Shown piece after piece: positions 9,267-17,219 of a stretch of DNA of 60,280 nucleotides. Positions within the stretch are counted from its first letter, which is position 1, and the number at the start of each line of letters is the position of its first letter. This stretch comes from CALGDE01 sp964655355 (GTDB taxonomy: Bacteria > Cyanobacteriota > Cyanobacteriia > CACIAM-69d): the NCBI GenBank assembly GCA_964655355.1, contig CAZZMD010000023.1, positions 1 through 60,280 on the forward strand, in the 5' to 3' direction. Made by a program: the position numbers and the translations under genes. The notes beneath the pieces are model-generated. The model worked only from the letters and a program-made list of their open reading frames with translations, was not told where the DNA came from and ran no database searches.

Positions 9267-10874
9267 TTAACGAGTAATCGTGATGGGGGGAAGCTCAGGG
9301 GCGATCGCCGCAGTTGCCCCTTTCAAGGACTCCGCGAGGGGACCGGTCCGCTGCCGATCCGCCACCAGGGTGGGGACCGATGCCCGTAATCGAGCGGTCA
9401 GTTGCTGGGTGGTGGAATCATAAATATCCGTCAGGGACTTGGGATAAAACCCAATCCCGATGATGGGCAGCAACAGGCAGGCAATGATAAACACCTCTCG
9501 AGGCTCCGCATCCACCAGCTTTTCGTGGGACGTTAGCTCCTTGTTCTCGGGGCCATAGAAGATTTCCCGCAGCATCGACAGCAGATAAATCGGCGTCAAA
9601 ATCACACCGACCGCCGCCAAAATCACCACAAACACCTTGAAGGGCAGGGAATAGGCGTCGCTCGAGGTGAAACCGAGGAACACGGTCAGTTCAGCGACAA
9701 ATCCACTCATCCCCGGCAGGGCAAGGGACGCCAGCGAGCAGGTGGTGAACATGGAGAAGATTCGCGGCATCTTCTGGCCCACGCCGCCCATTTCATCCAG
9801 CATCAGGGTATGGGTGCGATCGTAGGTGGCCCCCACCAGGAAGAAGAGGCTCGCCCCAATCAATCCATGGGACACCATTTGCAACACGGCACCGCTCATC
9901 CCCAGGTCGGTGAACGAGGCGATCCCAATCAACACAAATCCCATGTGGGAAATGGAGGAATAGGCAATCTTTCGTTTCAGGTTGCGCTGGGCAAAGGAGG
10001 TCAACGCCGCATAGACGATATTGACGATGCCCAAAATAATCAGGACCGGCGCAAAGACCGCATGGGCATCGGGCAACATGCCCGCATTCATCCGGATCAA
10101 GGCATAGCCTCCCATCTTCAGCAGGATCCCCGCCAGCAGCATATGCACCGGGGCCGTCGCTTCCCCGTGGGCATCCGGTAGCCAGGTGTGCAGGGGGAAA
10201 ATGGGCAGCTTCACGGCGTAGGCTATCAAAAAACCGCCATAGAGAAGTAATTGGAGGGTTTGCCCATAGGGTTTGGCGGCCAGGGTCGCCATATCAAAGG
10301 TGACCGTATCCCCATAAAACGCCATGGTCAGGGCGGCCACCAGGATAAAGAGGGAGCCCCCAGCGGTATAGAGGATGAACTTGGTCGCGGCGTAGAGGCG
10401 GCGTTTTCCGCCCCAGATGGACAGGAGCAGATAAACGGGGATCAGCTCCAGTTCCCAGACCAGGAAGAACAACAGCAGATCCTGCACGGCGAAGACGGCG
10501 ATCTGTCCGCCGTACATGCACAGCAGCAGGAAATAGAACAGCTTGGGCTTCAGGGTGACCGGCCAAGCCGCAAGGGTGGCCAGGGTCGTAATGAAACCGG
10601 TGAGGAGCACTAGGGGCATGGAAAGACCATCCACACCGACGGACCACTTCAAGTCCAGTTGCTCAATCCAGGTGTAACTTTCCACCAGCTGGAGTCCCGG
10701 CTGGGCAAAGTCGTACTGGGTGCAGAAGGCATAGATAAGAATGGCAAAGTTGATGAGGCCGACCACCAGGGAATACCAGCGGACGGTTTTGCCGTCTTTG
10801 TCTGGAATGATGGGCAGAAGGAGGGCGGCCGCAATGGGCAGCAGGATTGTGGTGGTTAACCAGGGAAAGTCCAT
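9267..10874 (-). CDS. ndhD: NAD(P)H-quinone oxidoreductase chain 4 (NdhD)
   Basis: NdhD is an antiporter-like proton-pumping subunit of NDH-1 in the thylakoid membrane, used in respiration and cyclic electron flow. The protein (about 535 aa from the ATG at 10874) has some 14 hydrophobic helices. Family landmarks: LLFFLVWELELIPVYLLL (key Glu), FPLHTWLPDAHGEATAPVHMLLAGILLKMGGYALIR is visible in overlapping parts, and KIAYSSISHMGFVLIG. The frame runs 32 codons further upstream, but that part is polar and unlike the family. The gene is not next to ndhF. Sequence resembles the NDH-1L (D1/D2) type rather than the CO2-uptake D3/D4 types, which is an inference without alignment. Confidence 0.93.
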   Translation of the reverse strand: MDFPWLTTTILLPIAAALLLPIIPDKDGKTVRWYSLVVGLINFAILIYAFCTQYDFAQPGLQLVESYTWIEQLDLKWSVGVDGLSMPLVLLTGFITTLATLAAWPVTLKPKLFYFLLLCMYGGQIAVFAVQDLLLFFLVWELELIPVYLLLSIWGGKRRLYAATKFILYTAGGSLFILVAALTMAFYGDTVTFDMATLAAKPYGQTLQLLLYGGFLIAYAVKLPIFPLHTWLPDAHGEATAPVHMLLAGILLKMGGYALIRMNAGMLPDAHAVFAPVLIILGIVNIVYAALTSFAQRNLKRKIAYSSISHMGFVLIGIASFTDLGMSGAVLQMVSHGLIGASLFFLVGATYDRTHTLMLDEMGGVGQKMPRIFSMFTTCSLASLALPGMSGFVAELTVFLGFTSSDAYSLPFKVFVVILAAVGVILTPIYLLSMLREIFYGPENKELTSHEKLVDAEPREVFIIACLLLPIIGIGFYPKSLTDIYDSTTQQLTARLRASVPTLVADRQRTGPLAESLKGATAAIAPELPPITITR

Positions 10875-11199
10875 AGCGGGCGATCGCTGTTCAGCGGTGT
10901 GACTCGTGGGTGCCCCATCCTTAAGGTTCACCGGTACCGGCCGTCGGCCCTGAGTTCCGATGAGATCCATAAGGTGGGTCTAATCATCGTTTTAGGGAAT
11001 CTGGATGATCCCGACAAGGGGGTGTAACAGTTCTGTTAATTGCCTCGGGTTTTCGGGGGAGTTATGTCATTCCGTTTTTGATCTTTCTTGAACCGCTGTT
11101 AAGTTTTTTGTGCTTGTCTGTTGTTTTGCAATGGAAAATCAGTCCCAGGACTCGGGACTCCTGGGCGATCGCTGATTAGCCGGTGACTTGGCGAGTGAC
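10875..11199. other. intergenic region upstream of ndhD
   Basis: 325 bases with no convincing gene. It should hold the ndhD promoter (reverse strand). A 7-bp hairpin (11144-11165) follows the gene at 11200. The rest is T-rich, and no clear -35/-10 pair was picked out. Confidence 0.4.
11144..11165 (-). terminator. possible terminator of the 115-aa gene
   Basis: cccagga (11144-11150) pairs with tcctggg (11159-11165), 8-base loop. On the reverse strand it is followed by ACTGATTTTCC, a short T-rich tract. It lies 35 bases past the stop at 11200. Confidence 0.4.
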
Positions 11200-11547
11200 T
11201 TAGCCGGTGACGTAGCTGAGGGTTCTGATTTCGTGGTGCGATCGCACGGCATCGCTAATTTTTTCCGACATATCGCGGCAATGGTTATTCGCTTTGAGGG
11301 GCAGCTCTTCGTTGCGAATAATCATATTGAGATTGATGCCAGTGGACTCGGGGGACTGATTTTCCACAAGCACCTCAACGCTTACCAGCTCTGTAAAGGT
11401 GACTTGCCCCGGTTGTTCCTTCGCCAAGATATAGTCTTCGCCACTGTGAACAATGGACAGATCGCAAACTTGCAGGATTTGGGGCAACCATTCAGTGATT
11501 TGCTCTTGGGAACAGGAAATCGCGAAGGTACAGGTATAGCGAGCCAT
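11200..11547 (-). CDS. conserved hypothetical protein, 115 aa
   Basis: Small soluble protein with no signal peptide or membrane helix. It has an alternating alpha/beta pattern (RYTCTFAISCSQEQITEWL, then VTFTELVSVEVLVEN and LNMIIRNEELPLKANNHC). Three cysteines are present but not in a metal-binding array. No domain is recognised. It is transcribed divergently from tmk with a 103-base shared upstream region. GC content and HIP1 use match the neighbours, so it is a resident gene rather than a recent arrival. Confidence 0.75.
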   Translation of the reverse strand: MARYTCTFAISCSQEQITEWLPQILQVCDLSIVHSGEDYILAKEQPGQVTFTELVSVEVLVENQSPESTGINLNMIIRNEELPLKANNHCRDMSEKISDAVRSHHEIRTLSYVTG

Positions 11548-11650
11548 GGATCGATCCTTGGGGCTTTGAAAAGGGGCGTTGAAAAAAATTCCCTTTCATC
11601 ATACCGGAGTCATTTAGGATAGGTATCGGCTTGGATAGTCACCTGGGAGA

Positions 11651-12331
11651 ATGGGTTTGCGGGGACGCTTCATTACATTTGAAGGCATTGATGGGGTGGG
11701 CAAGACCACTCAGATTCAGCGGGTACGCAGTTGGCTGAGGGATTCAGGGTGGGCGAAGACGCTGGTGGTGACGCGGGAGCCCGGGGGAACGGCGATTGGG
11801 CGGTATTTGCGGGATGTGTTGTTGCAGGTGGGCGGCGATTGGGCCCAGCTCGACCACCGGGCGGAGTTGTTGTTATATGCGGCGGATCGAGCCCAGCATT
11901 TGTCGGAGGTCGTGCGGCCATCGTTAGAAGACGGGGAATGGGTACTGTGCGATCGCTTTACGGATTCCACGATCGCCTATCAAGGATTTGGGCGGGAGCT
12001 GGATATGGATCTGGTGAAACAGTCGGTGGCGTTGGCGACCCAGGGATTACAGCCGGATTTAACGTTGTGGTTCGATGTGGAGTCTGAAGTAGCTCTGGAA
12101 CGGCGACAGGTGCGATCCGTGGCGTCGTCCAAATTAAAGGAGGGCGATCGCATGGAGGCCAATGGGGTCGCATTTCAGAATCGGGTGCGGGCTGGGTTTC
12201 AATCATTGGCGGACGAGTTTCCGGACCGGATTGTGCGCATTGATGCGGGGGTGCCCCTGGATGCGTTGTTTGAGAATGTGAAGGCGGCGTTGGAACCTCG
12301 GCTGAAGCAATGGGTTGAGGAGGCTGGGTAG
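11651..12331 (+). CDS. tmk: thymidylate kinase
   Basis: Converts dTMP to dTDP for DNA synthesis. The 226-residue protein shows the P-loop FEGIDGVGKTTQ near the N terminus, the DRY-like substrate motif CDRFTDSTIAYQGFGR, LTLWFDVESEVALERR, and an acidic/basic LID region after it. Length is normal. Its stop codon abuts the holB start with no gap, so the two genes are translationally coupled. The pairing of tmk with holB is widespread in bacteria and links dTTP supply with the replication clamp loader. Confidence 0.96.
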   Translation: MGLRGRFITFEGIDGVGKTTQIQRVRSWLRDSGWAKTLVVTREPGGTAIGRYLRDVLLQVGGDWAQLDHRAELLLYAADRAQHLSEVVRPSLEDGEWVLCDRFTDSTIAYQGFGRELDMDLVKQSVALATQGLQPDLTLWFDVESEVALERRQVRSVASSKLKEGDRMEANGVAFQNRVRAGFQSLADEFPDRIVRIDAGVPLDALFENVKAALEPRLKQWVEEAG

Positions 12332-13348
12332 GTGAGTGGGGGGCAGGGGTCTCCCTGGTTTGCATCGCTGTTGGGCCAAGACCAGGCGGTGGTGTTATTG
12401 GAACGGGCGATCGCTCGGGAGCATGTAGCCCCGGCCTATTTATTTGCGGGGGCCGATGGGGTCGGTCGGGGGGTGGCTGCCCGATGTTTTGCCCAGTTGT
12501 TATTTTCGCCGTCGGGGAGTTCTGACCCATCCCCTCGGCTGACCAAGCGTATTGCCGAGGGAAATCATCCAGATCTGCTGTGGGTGGAGCCCACCTATAC
12601 CGACAAGGGAAAACTGATTCCAGCCAGTCAGGCGGCGGAAGCGGGGATCAAAAAGCAAACGGCCCCCCAAATTCGCCTGGAGCAGGTGCGGCAGATTGGG
12701 CAATTTTTGGGGCGGCAACCCTTGGAGGCACCGCGATCGCTGGTGGTGCTGGAATCGGCGGAAAGTATGGCGGAGGGGGCTGCGAATGGATTGTTGAAAA
12801 CCCTGGAAGAACCGGGGCAAGCGACGATTATTTTATTGGCCCCCAGTGCGGATTCCCTGTTGCCGACCCTGGTGTCTCGATGTGCGCGGATTCCCTTTCG
12901 GCGGCTGTCGGAATTAGAAGTTCAAACGGTACTGCGGCAGGCGGGCTATGACGAGGTGGCCAACCAGCCGGATGTATTGGCGTTAGCTCAGGGCAGCCCC
13001 GGAGCTGCGATCGCCCATTGGGAAAATTTGCAGGGACTATCGGATGAGTTGCGATCGGCCTTGGAGCGCCCTGTGACGAATACGGTGGAAGCCCTCACGT
13101 TGGCGAAGCAAATTTCCAAAGAATTGGCCACCGATGCCCAGATTTGGTTGGTGACCTATCTCCAACATCGCCACTGGTTGCAACATCAATCTCAGACCGT
13201 CAGCGGGGCGATCACCCCCAGGAGCAATGGAGACGAGAGCCCAGATCCAATGCAGTTATTTGAACAGGCCCGACAACAGCTACGGTCCTATGTTCAACCG
13301 CGCTTGGTCTGGGAAGTGACGCTAATGAAGCTCAGCCAAATTAGCTAG
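12332..13348 (+). CDS. holB: DNA polymerase III delta-prime subunit
   Basis: A clamp-loader AAA+ subunit. It begins at a GTG directly after the tmk stop. The N terminus SLLGQDQAVVLLERAI and AYLFAGADGVGRGVAARC mark the AAA+ fold; the P-loop is degenerate (GADGVGRG lacks the usual K-T/S), as in other delta-prime subunits that do not hydrolyse ATP. GNHPDLLWVEP and ESMAEGAANGLLKTLEEP follow, then the sensor region LLPTLVSRCARIPF with the SRC trigger motif. The zinc-ribbon cysteines of E. coli HolB are missing. Length 338 aa is normal. Confidence 0.93.
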   Translation: MSGGQGSPWFASLLGQDQAVVLLERAIAREHVAPAYLFAGADGVGRGVAARCFAQLLFSPSGSSDPSPRLTKRIAEGNHPDLLWVEPTYTDKGKLIPASQAAEAGIKKQTAPQIRLEQVRQIGQFLGRQPLEAPRSLVVLESAESMAEGAANGLLKTLEEPGQATIILLAPSADSLLPTLVSRCARIPFRRLSELEVQTVLRQAGYDEVANQPDVLALAQGSPGAAIAHWENLQGLSDELRSALERPVTNTVEALTLAKQISKELATDAQIWLVTYLQHRHWLQHQSQTVSGAITPRSNGDESPDPMQLFEQARQQLRSYVQPRLVWEVTLMKLSQIS

Positions 13349-13428
13349 ATTGGCAACGGTCGGACCATCGAGATAGAAGCTCCGGTATTTTTCAGATGTT
13401 TGTGTAGGACTGCTAAGATGCGACACCT

Positions 13429-13452
13429 TATAAGGCGTTGCAACGTCTTATA
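13429..13452. promoter_or_regulatory. 24-bp near-perfect palindrome upstream of the surface-protein gene
   Basis: tataaggcgttg (13429-13440) is followed with no spacer by caacgtcttata (13441-13452). The arms match at 11 of 12 positions. It lies 64 bases before the ATG at 13516, in the 167-base gap after holB, where a dimeric repressor or activator site would be expected. Confidence 0.45.
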
Positions 13453-13515
13453 TCGGTACATTGTGCATCTTTCCTTGGCGTGCGACTCTCTCAGGCTTTC
13501 CACCAGGTAATAAAC

Positions 13516-14010
13516 ATGCGCTCCTCGCTCTTTGTCGTTGACTCTCGGGTTGCTGATGCGAATCAATTGACGGAAGGCTTGGCGCCATCCGCACAGATAT
13601 TACCCATTGCTCCTGAAGAAAACGCCGTTGCCCGCATTGCTCAAGTTTTAGACGCGCACCCCAACGGTATTGATCGCCTAGAAATTGTGTCCCACGGTCA
13701 ACCGGGAGCACTGTTGTTGGGACGCGATCGCCTAGATGCCGCACAACTAACCCACTATCGAGCGGCCCTGAAAATCTGGGGGCGATCGCTCGGCCAAGCC
13801 GGAGAAATTATCCTCCACGGTTGCCAAGTGGGAGCCGGGGCGATCGGTCAGGCATTTGTCGAGCAAATCCACCGGCTCACCGGGGCGGGCGTTGCGGCCA
13901 ATCAAGATATCACCGGGGGCGATCACACCGAAGGGAATTGGGTATTTGACGTATTGGTCGGCGGGGCGATCGGGCGATCGGGTTTGAGTTGGACTGCCCG
14001 CCAGTCCTAA
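13516..14010 (+). CDS. DUF4347 domain, 5' part of a frameshifted surface protein
   Basis: The ATG at 13516 (MRSSLFVVDSRVADANQL) opens a DUF4347 domain, found at the N terminus of large cyanobacterial adhesin-like proteins. Landmarks are VVDSRV, RLEIVSHGQPGALLLGRDRL, EIILHGCQVGAG and GAGVAANQDITGG...GNWVFDV. In intact relatives this domain continues directly into repeat domains. Here the frame stops at 14008-14010 after GLSWTARQS, while the adjacent frame is open from 13988 and encodes the expected continuation. The frame therefore looks broken by one extra base between about 13990 and 14008. Whether the break is real or a sequencing error is not known. Confidence 0.8.
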   Translation: MRSSLFVVDSRVADANQLTEGLAPSAQILPIAPEENAVARIAQVLDAHPNGIDRLEIVSHGQPGALLLGRDRLDAAQLTHYRAALKIWGRSLGQAGEIILHGCQVGAGAIGQAFVEQIHRLTGAGVAANQDITGGDHTEGNWVFDVLVGGAIGRSGLSWTARQS

Positions 14011-16525
14011 TGGCCACACCTTAGCGACTTTCCTCGTTAACAATCCCACCGACGATGGCACCGGATTTACCACCGGCACCCTGAGTCAGGCGATCGCCAA
14101 TGCCAATGCCAACCCCGGGCCCGACACCATCGCCTTCAGCAGCACCTTCTCAACGTACACGCTGAGCAATACGATGCTCCGGCTGATCAACAGCGACATC
14201 ACGATCACCGGAGACGATCCAAACACCGCCTTCGTTGAGACCGCCGAAATTAATGGGTCTGGTGCGTTTCGTCCCCTGTTTATCCGCTCAGGCACGGTTG
14301 TCCTGGAAGACCTGGCCATTACCAATGGTTATGCCCAAGGCGGCGGCAGCGGCAACGGCGGGTCAGGAGCGGGTCTGGGTAGCGGCCTCTTCATCTACGG
14401 CGGTGATGTCACACTCCAGCAGGTTGCCTTTAGCGACAACCAGGCGATTGGTGGGGGAAGCGGTGTGGGTGGCGGTGGGGGTGGCATGTTCGGTGCTGGC
14501 ATTGGTGGGGGTGGGGGTGGACTATTTGCGTCAGGCGCGGGCGGCGACGGTGGCTATGGCGGCACCGGCAATTACGGGGGCGGGGGCGGAACCGTCGGAA
14601 TTGCGGGTGGGAACAGTCTCTTTGGCGGAGGCGGTGGTGCCAGCCTCGGGGCCACAGGGGGCATTGGAGGCTTCGGCGGCGGCGGCGGCGAAGGGCAAGA
14701 CGGTAGCCTAGACGGCGGAGATGGGGGATTTGGTGGCGGCGGAGGTAACGGAGGTAACGACGGCGGAGACGGGGGCTATGGCGGCGGCGGCGGCTATGGC
14801 GGCGGCGGTGCTGGTGGTGGTCCTGGGGCAGGCGGCTTTGGCGGGGCGGATGGTGGCGTAGGCAGTCCAGGCGGTGCAGGGGCAGGCTTCGGCGGTGCGA
14901 TTTTTGTCCGGTCTGGAAACGTCACCCTTGACACGGTTACTTTCTCCAACAACACGGCATTCCGCGGCGGCATCGGTGCTGATGGTCGGGGCGGCGCAAT
15001 TTTTATTGTGCAAAACACCACGTCAACCATGCCGGGGGTCGCCGGTCTCCCAGGCACATTGCCAACGGTACAGGCGCGGACCGTCACCTTTTCGGGGAAT
15101 GGTGCCGATAGCGCGGGCGGGACCACCGGAACGGATGGGGTGGGAGCAAACCAAGATAATAACGATGTCTATGGGACCATTACGGCGCTGCCCCCGCTGT
15201 TTGTGCCGGAACCGGATATTTCAGTGATCGGGGGCAATACGACCTTTGATGGCCGGAACACCCCCTTTGCCCTGGATTCGACCGCATTTGGACAGGATTT
15301 TGAGCGATCGCTCCGTGTCCTCAACGCGGGCACCAGCACCCTGACCCTCAGCGGTGTCTCAGTGCCCGCTGGTTTTAGCCTGACTCGGTCCGACGGCACC
15401 CCTATCACGGCCGGTCAGTTGACCGCTTCCCTAGCACCGGGGCAGGCATTGGATCTAATCCTCAGACGGGACGATATCCAAGTCAGTAGCTTTACCGGGG
15501 AACTCAGCATTACCAGTGATGATCCCGATCAGCCCAATTTCATCATTCCGTTGACCGGGGCCATCACGTTCACCCCCCAAGCGCCCCTAGAAATTAATTT
15601 CACCCTGACGCGACTGACCCTCCCCCCCATCGCAATTGATGAAAACAGTTTTCAGTTGCAGCCCGGGGAAGTGGTGCTCACCCCCGGGGATGGCAGTGAG
15701 ACGGTGATCGGCAGCGACGAGCCGGATCGGTCGTTTGGGTTTGGCGGCAATGATTTTCTGTCCGGCTCCGGTGGCCGGGACTTACTCAGTGGCAACGCTG
15801 GAGATGACCGCATTGATGGGGGCGATGGCAACGATCGCATCTTCGGCGGCTCTGGCAATGATCGCATCTTGGCGGAAGCCGGTGATGATATTGCCCGGGG
15901 CAACAGTGGCAATGATGAAATTGACGGGGGCACCGGCAACGATATTTTGCTAGGGGACACGGGCAACGATTTTATCGACGGGGGCGATGGCAATGATTTT
16001 CTGCGCGGCGGCGCTGGGGATGATTCCATCGGGGGCGGCGATGGTCAAGATTTTATCCTCGGGGAAGCGGGGGCGGATGTGTTGGCCGGTGAGGGCAATG
16101 CAGACCGGATCTTCGGCGGCACGGGGGGCGATCGCATTGACGGTGGGTTAGGCAATGACACCGTGAACGGCGGCGCGGACAATGACGCGATCTTCGGCAA
16201 CGATGGCAATGATGTATTGCTTGGGGACAATGGCGACGACCTCTTAGAAGGCGGCATTGGCTTAGATGTCCTGACCGGCGGACTCGGGGCAGATACCTTT
16301 GCCGTTGATATTGATTCCTTCGTGGCGGGCAGTAATGAGGTTGATGTCATTACGGATTTCCAAGACGGGACCGATTTGATCGCGATCGCCGGTCTGAGCG
16401 CCGTGGATAGTCTGACCTGGCAAGACGGTTCCGGCGGTCTGGAAGTCTTCGTCAATGGCAATCAAGTGTTCCAAGTCACCGGCATCAGCAGCAGCGTCAT
16501 TAGCGCCGCCGACTTCGTGACATAG
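13988..16525 (+). CDS. beta-helix / Gly-rich / RTX calcium-binding protein, 3' part of the frameshifted gene
   Basis: No good start codon opens this frame before an ATG at 14174, inside a conserved domain, so it is best read as the continuation of the DUF4347 frame. In order: NPTDDGTGFTTGTLSQAIANA (a CSLREA/right-handed beta-helix lead-in), a parallel beta-helix with ITGDDPNTAF and VVLEDLAITNGYA, a long Gly-rich tract interrupting the helix (about 170 residues, many GGxGGxG), an immunoglobulin-like 'choice-of-anchor' stretch, then about a dozen RTX nonapeptides (GGxGxDxIx, about 15,700-16,270) and a C-terminal region ADTFAVDID...DVITDFQDGTDLI typical of type I-secreted proteins. Repaired, the whole gene would encode about 1,002 aa. 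Likely calcium-stabilised and extracellular. Confidence 0.8.
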   Translation, partial: VGLPASPNGHTLATFLVNNPTDDGTGFTTGTLSQAIANANANPGPDTIAFSSTFSTYTLSNTMLRLINSDITITGDDPNTAFVETAEINGSGAFRPLFIRSGTVVLEDLAITNGYAQGGGSGNGGSGAGLGSGLFIYGGDVTLQQVAFSDNQAIGGGSGVGGGGGGMFGAGIGGGGGGLFASGAGGDGGYGGTGNYGGGGGTVGIAGGNSLFGGGGGASLGATGGIGGFGGGGGEGQDGSLDGGDGGFGGGGGNGGNDGGDGGYGGGGGYGGGGAGGGPGAGGFGGADGGVGSPGGAGAGFGGAIFVRSGNVTLDTVTFSNNTAFRGGIGADGRGGAIFIVQNTTSTMPGVAGLPGTLPTVQARTVTFSGNGADSAGGTTGTDGVGANQDNNDVYGTITALPPLFVPEPDISVIGGNTTFDGRNTPFALDSTAFGQDFERSLRVLNAGTSTLTLSGVSVPAGFSLTRSDGTPITAGQLTASLAPGQALDLILRRDDIQVSSFTGELSITSDDPDQPNFIIPLTGAITFTPQAPLEINFTLTRLTLPPIAIDENSFQLQPGEVVLTPGDGSETVIGSDEPDRSFGFGGNDFLSGSGGRDLLSGNAGDDRIDGGDGNDRIFGGSGNDRILAEAGDDIARGNSGNDEIDGGTGNDILLGDTGNDFIDGGDGNDFLRGGAGDDSIGGGDGQDFILGEAGADVLAGEGNADRIFGGTGGDRIDGGLGNDTVNGGADNDAIFGNDGNDVLLGDNGDDLLEGGIGLDVLTGGLGADTFAVDIDSFVAGSNEVDVITDFQDGTDLIAIAGLSAVDSLTWQDGSGGLEVFVNGNQVFQVTGISSSVISAADFVT

Positions 16526-16569
16526 TCAAGTTCCACGGCCCCACAATCGCCCGTGCTCTTCTCCCTGAA

Positions 16570-16866
16570 TCAAACTAGGGGGGGAGTCTTAGCATTCAGC
16601 AACGGTTTATAGACCCCATGGGCTGCATTTTCTGCCCGGTTTAGGAGCCAAGGGGACACTAAACAACACTCGATGGAAAAGTCAGTTCCGCAGAGTGTGA
16701 CAATCTCTGATAATTTGTGGTGCCCATGGAGCCAGCGTGAACGAATATTTTTCGACTGGCCAATATACACAACTCGCTGGGCGCGATCGCGAACCATGTA
16801 AATGCCCGGTGCCGCCGGAAGCGCTTTGAGATTGGCAAGCTTAACGATGTTCTTAGGGACGTCCAC
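16570..16866 (-). CDS. GIY-YIG nuclease-domain protein, 98 aa
   Basis: A minimal, single-domain GIY-YIG protein. PGIYMV (20-25) and VVYIGQS (32-38) give the two name motifs, R44 lies in the first helix (IRSRWLHGHH), the metal-binding Glu is E79 (NRAEN) and the closing Asn is N91 (LLNAK). The whole catalytic set is present, so DNA cleavage or nicking is plausible. There is no DNA-binding extension, so targeting must come from a partner. It is the last of three close genes (gap 2 bases to the gene at 16869), which suggests co-transcription and joint function. UvrC-type repair or homing endonuclease roles are unlikely at this size. Confidence 0.85.
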   Translation of the reverse strand: MDVPKNIVKLANLKALPAAPGIYMVRDRAQRVVYIGQSKNIRSRWLHGHHKLSEIVTLCGTDFSIECCLVSPWLLNRAENAAHGVYKPLLNAKTPPLV

Positions 16867-16868
16867 TG

Positions 16869-17207
16869 CTACAGCTCTTCGATATGAATATCAGAGAACT
16901 GACTTTCCAACTGGATTCTTTGCCAATCCATCTCCACCTCCTCCTTACTTAAGCCCGCCATCGCCCCCACTTTCGCCAAAGACTCACGCAGCATTTTGTC
17001 TGACTCCTCTAAATCCTTCAAAGACAGATCACCGTCATGCGAATGATCTGCCTGCGTGAAGTGGTCTAGGAGCGCTTGCCAATGCTTCTTGTAGCGCAGA
17101 TCCTTGGACTTGGTAAGCTCCGGGTACTTTTTCTTGAGCTGGCGCGTCGTTTCCGTACCACTCAGCTGGTACACCTGGACTTTGATCTCCTTGAGCTTCA
17201 TGGCCAT
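16869..17207 (-). CDS. small helical hypothetical protein with an EF-hand-like loop
   Basis: 112 residues, charged and helical, with probable start at M1 or M3. No known domain is recognised. Residues 54-65 (DHSHDGDLSLKD) match the 12-residue EF-hand loop pattern D-x-S-x-D-G-x-L-S-x-x-D, with Asp rather than Glu at position 12. Short helices flank it on both sides, as in an EF-hand. This may be chance in a charged protein. The gene lies between the 220-aa helical gene (12-base gap) and the GIY-YIG gene (2-base gap). Confidence 0.7.
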   Translation of the reverse strand: MAMKLKEIKVQVYQLSGTETTRQLKKKYPELTKSKDLRYKKHWQALLDHFTQADHSHDGDLSLKDLEESDKMLRESLAKVGAMAGLSKEEVEMDWQRIQLESQFSDIHIEEL

Positions 17208-17219
17208 CGCCCACCGCCC

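Noticed and set aside
13345..13566. 73-aa reverse-strand frame after holB
   Set aside because: It overlaps the palindrome and the start of the DUF4347 gene on the other strand; composition is not protein-like.
14340..14900. Repeated GGC/GGT-rich tract resembling a tandem repeat or CRISPR-like array
   Set aside because: It encodes the Gly-rich part of the beta-helix protein; units are irregular, with no spacer-repeat pattern.
15700..16270. Periodic repeats about 27 bases apart
   Set aside because: These are RTX nonapeptide codons (nine residues each), not a DNA-level repeat or CRISPR.
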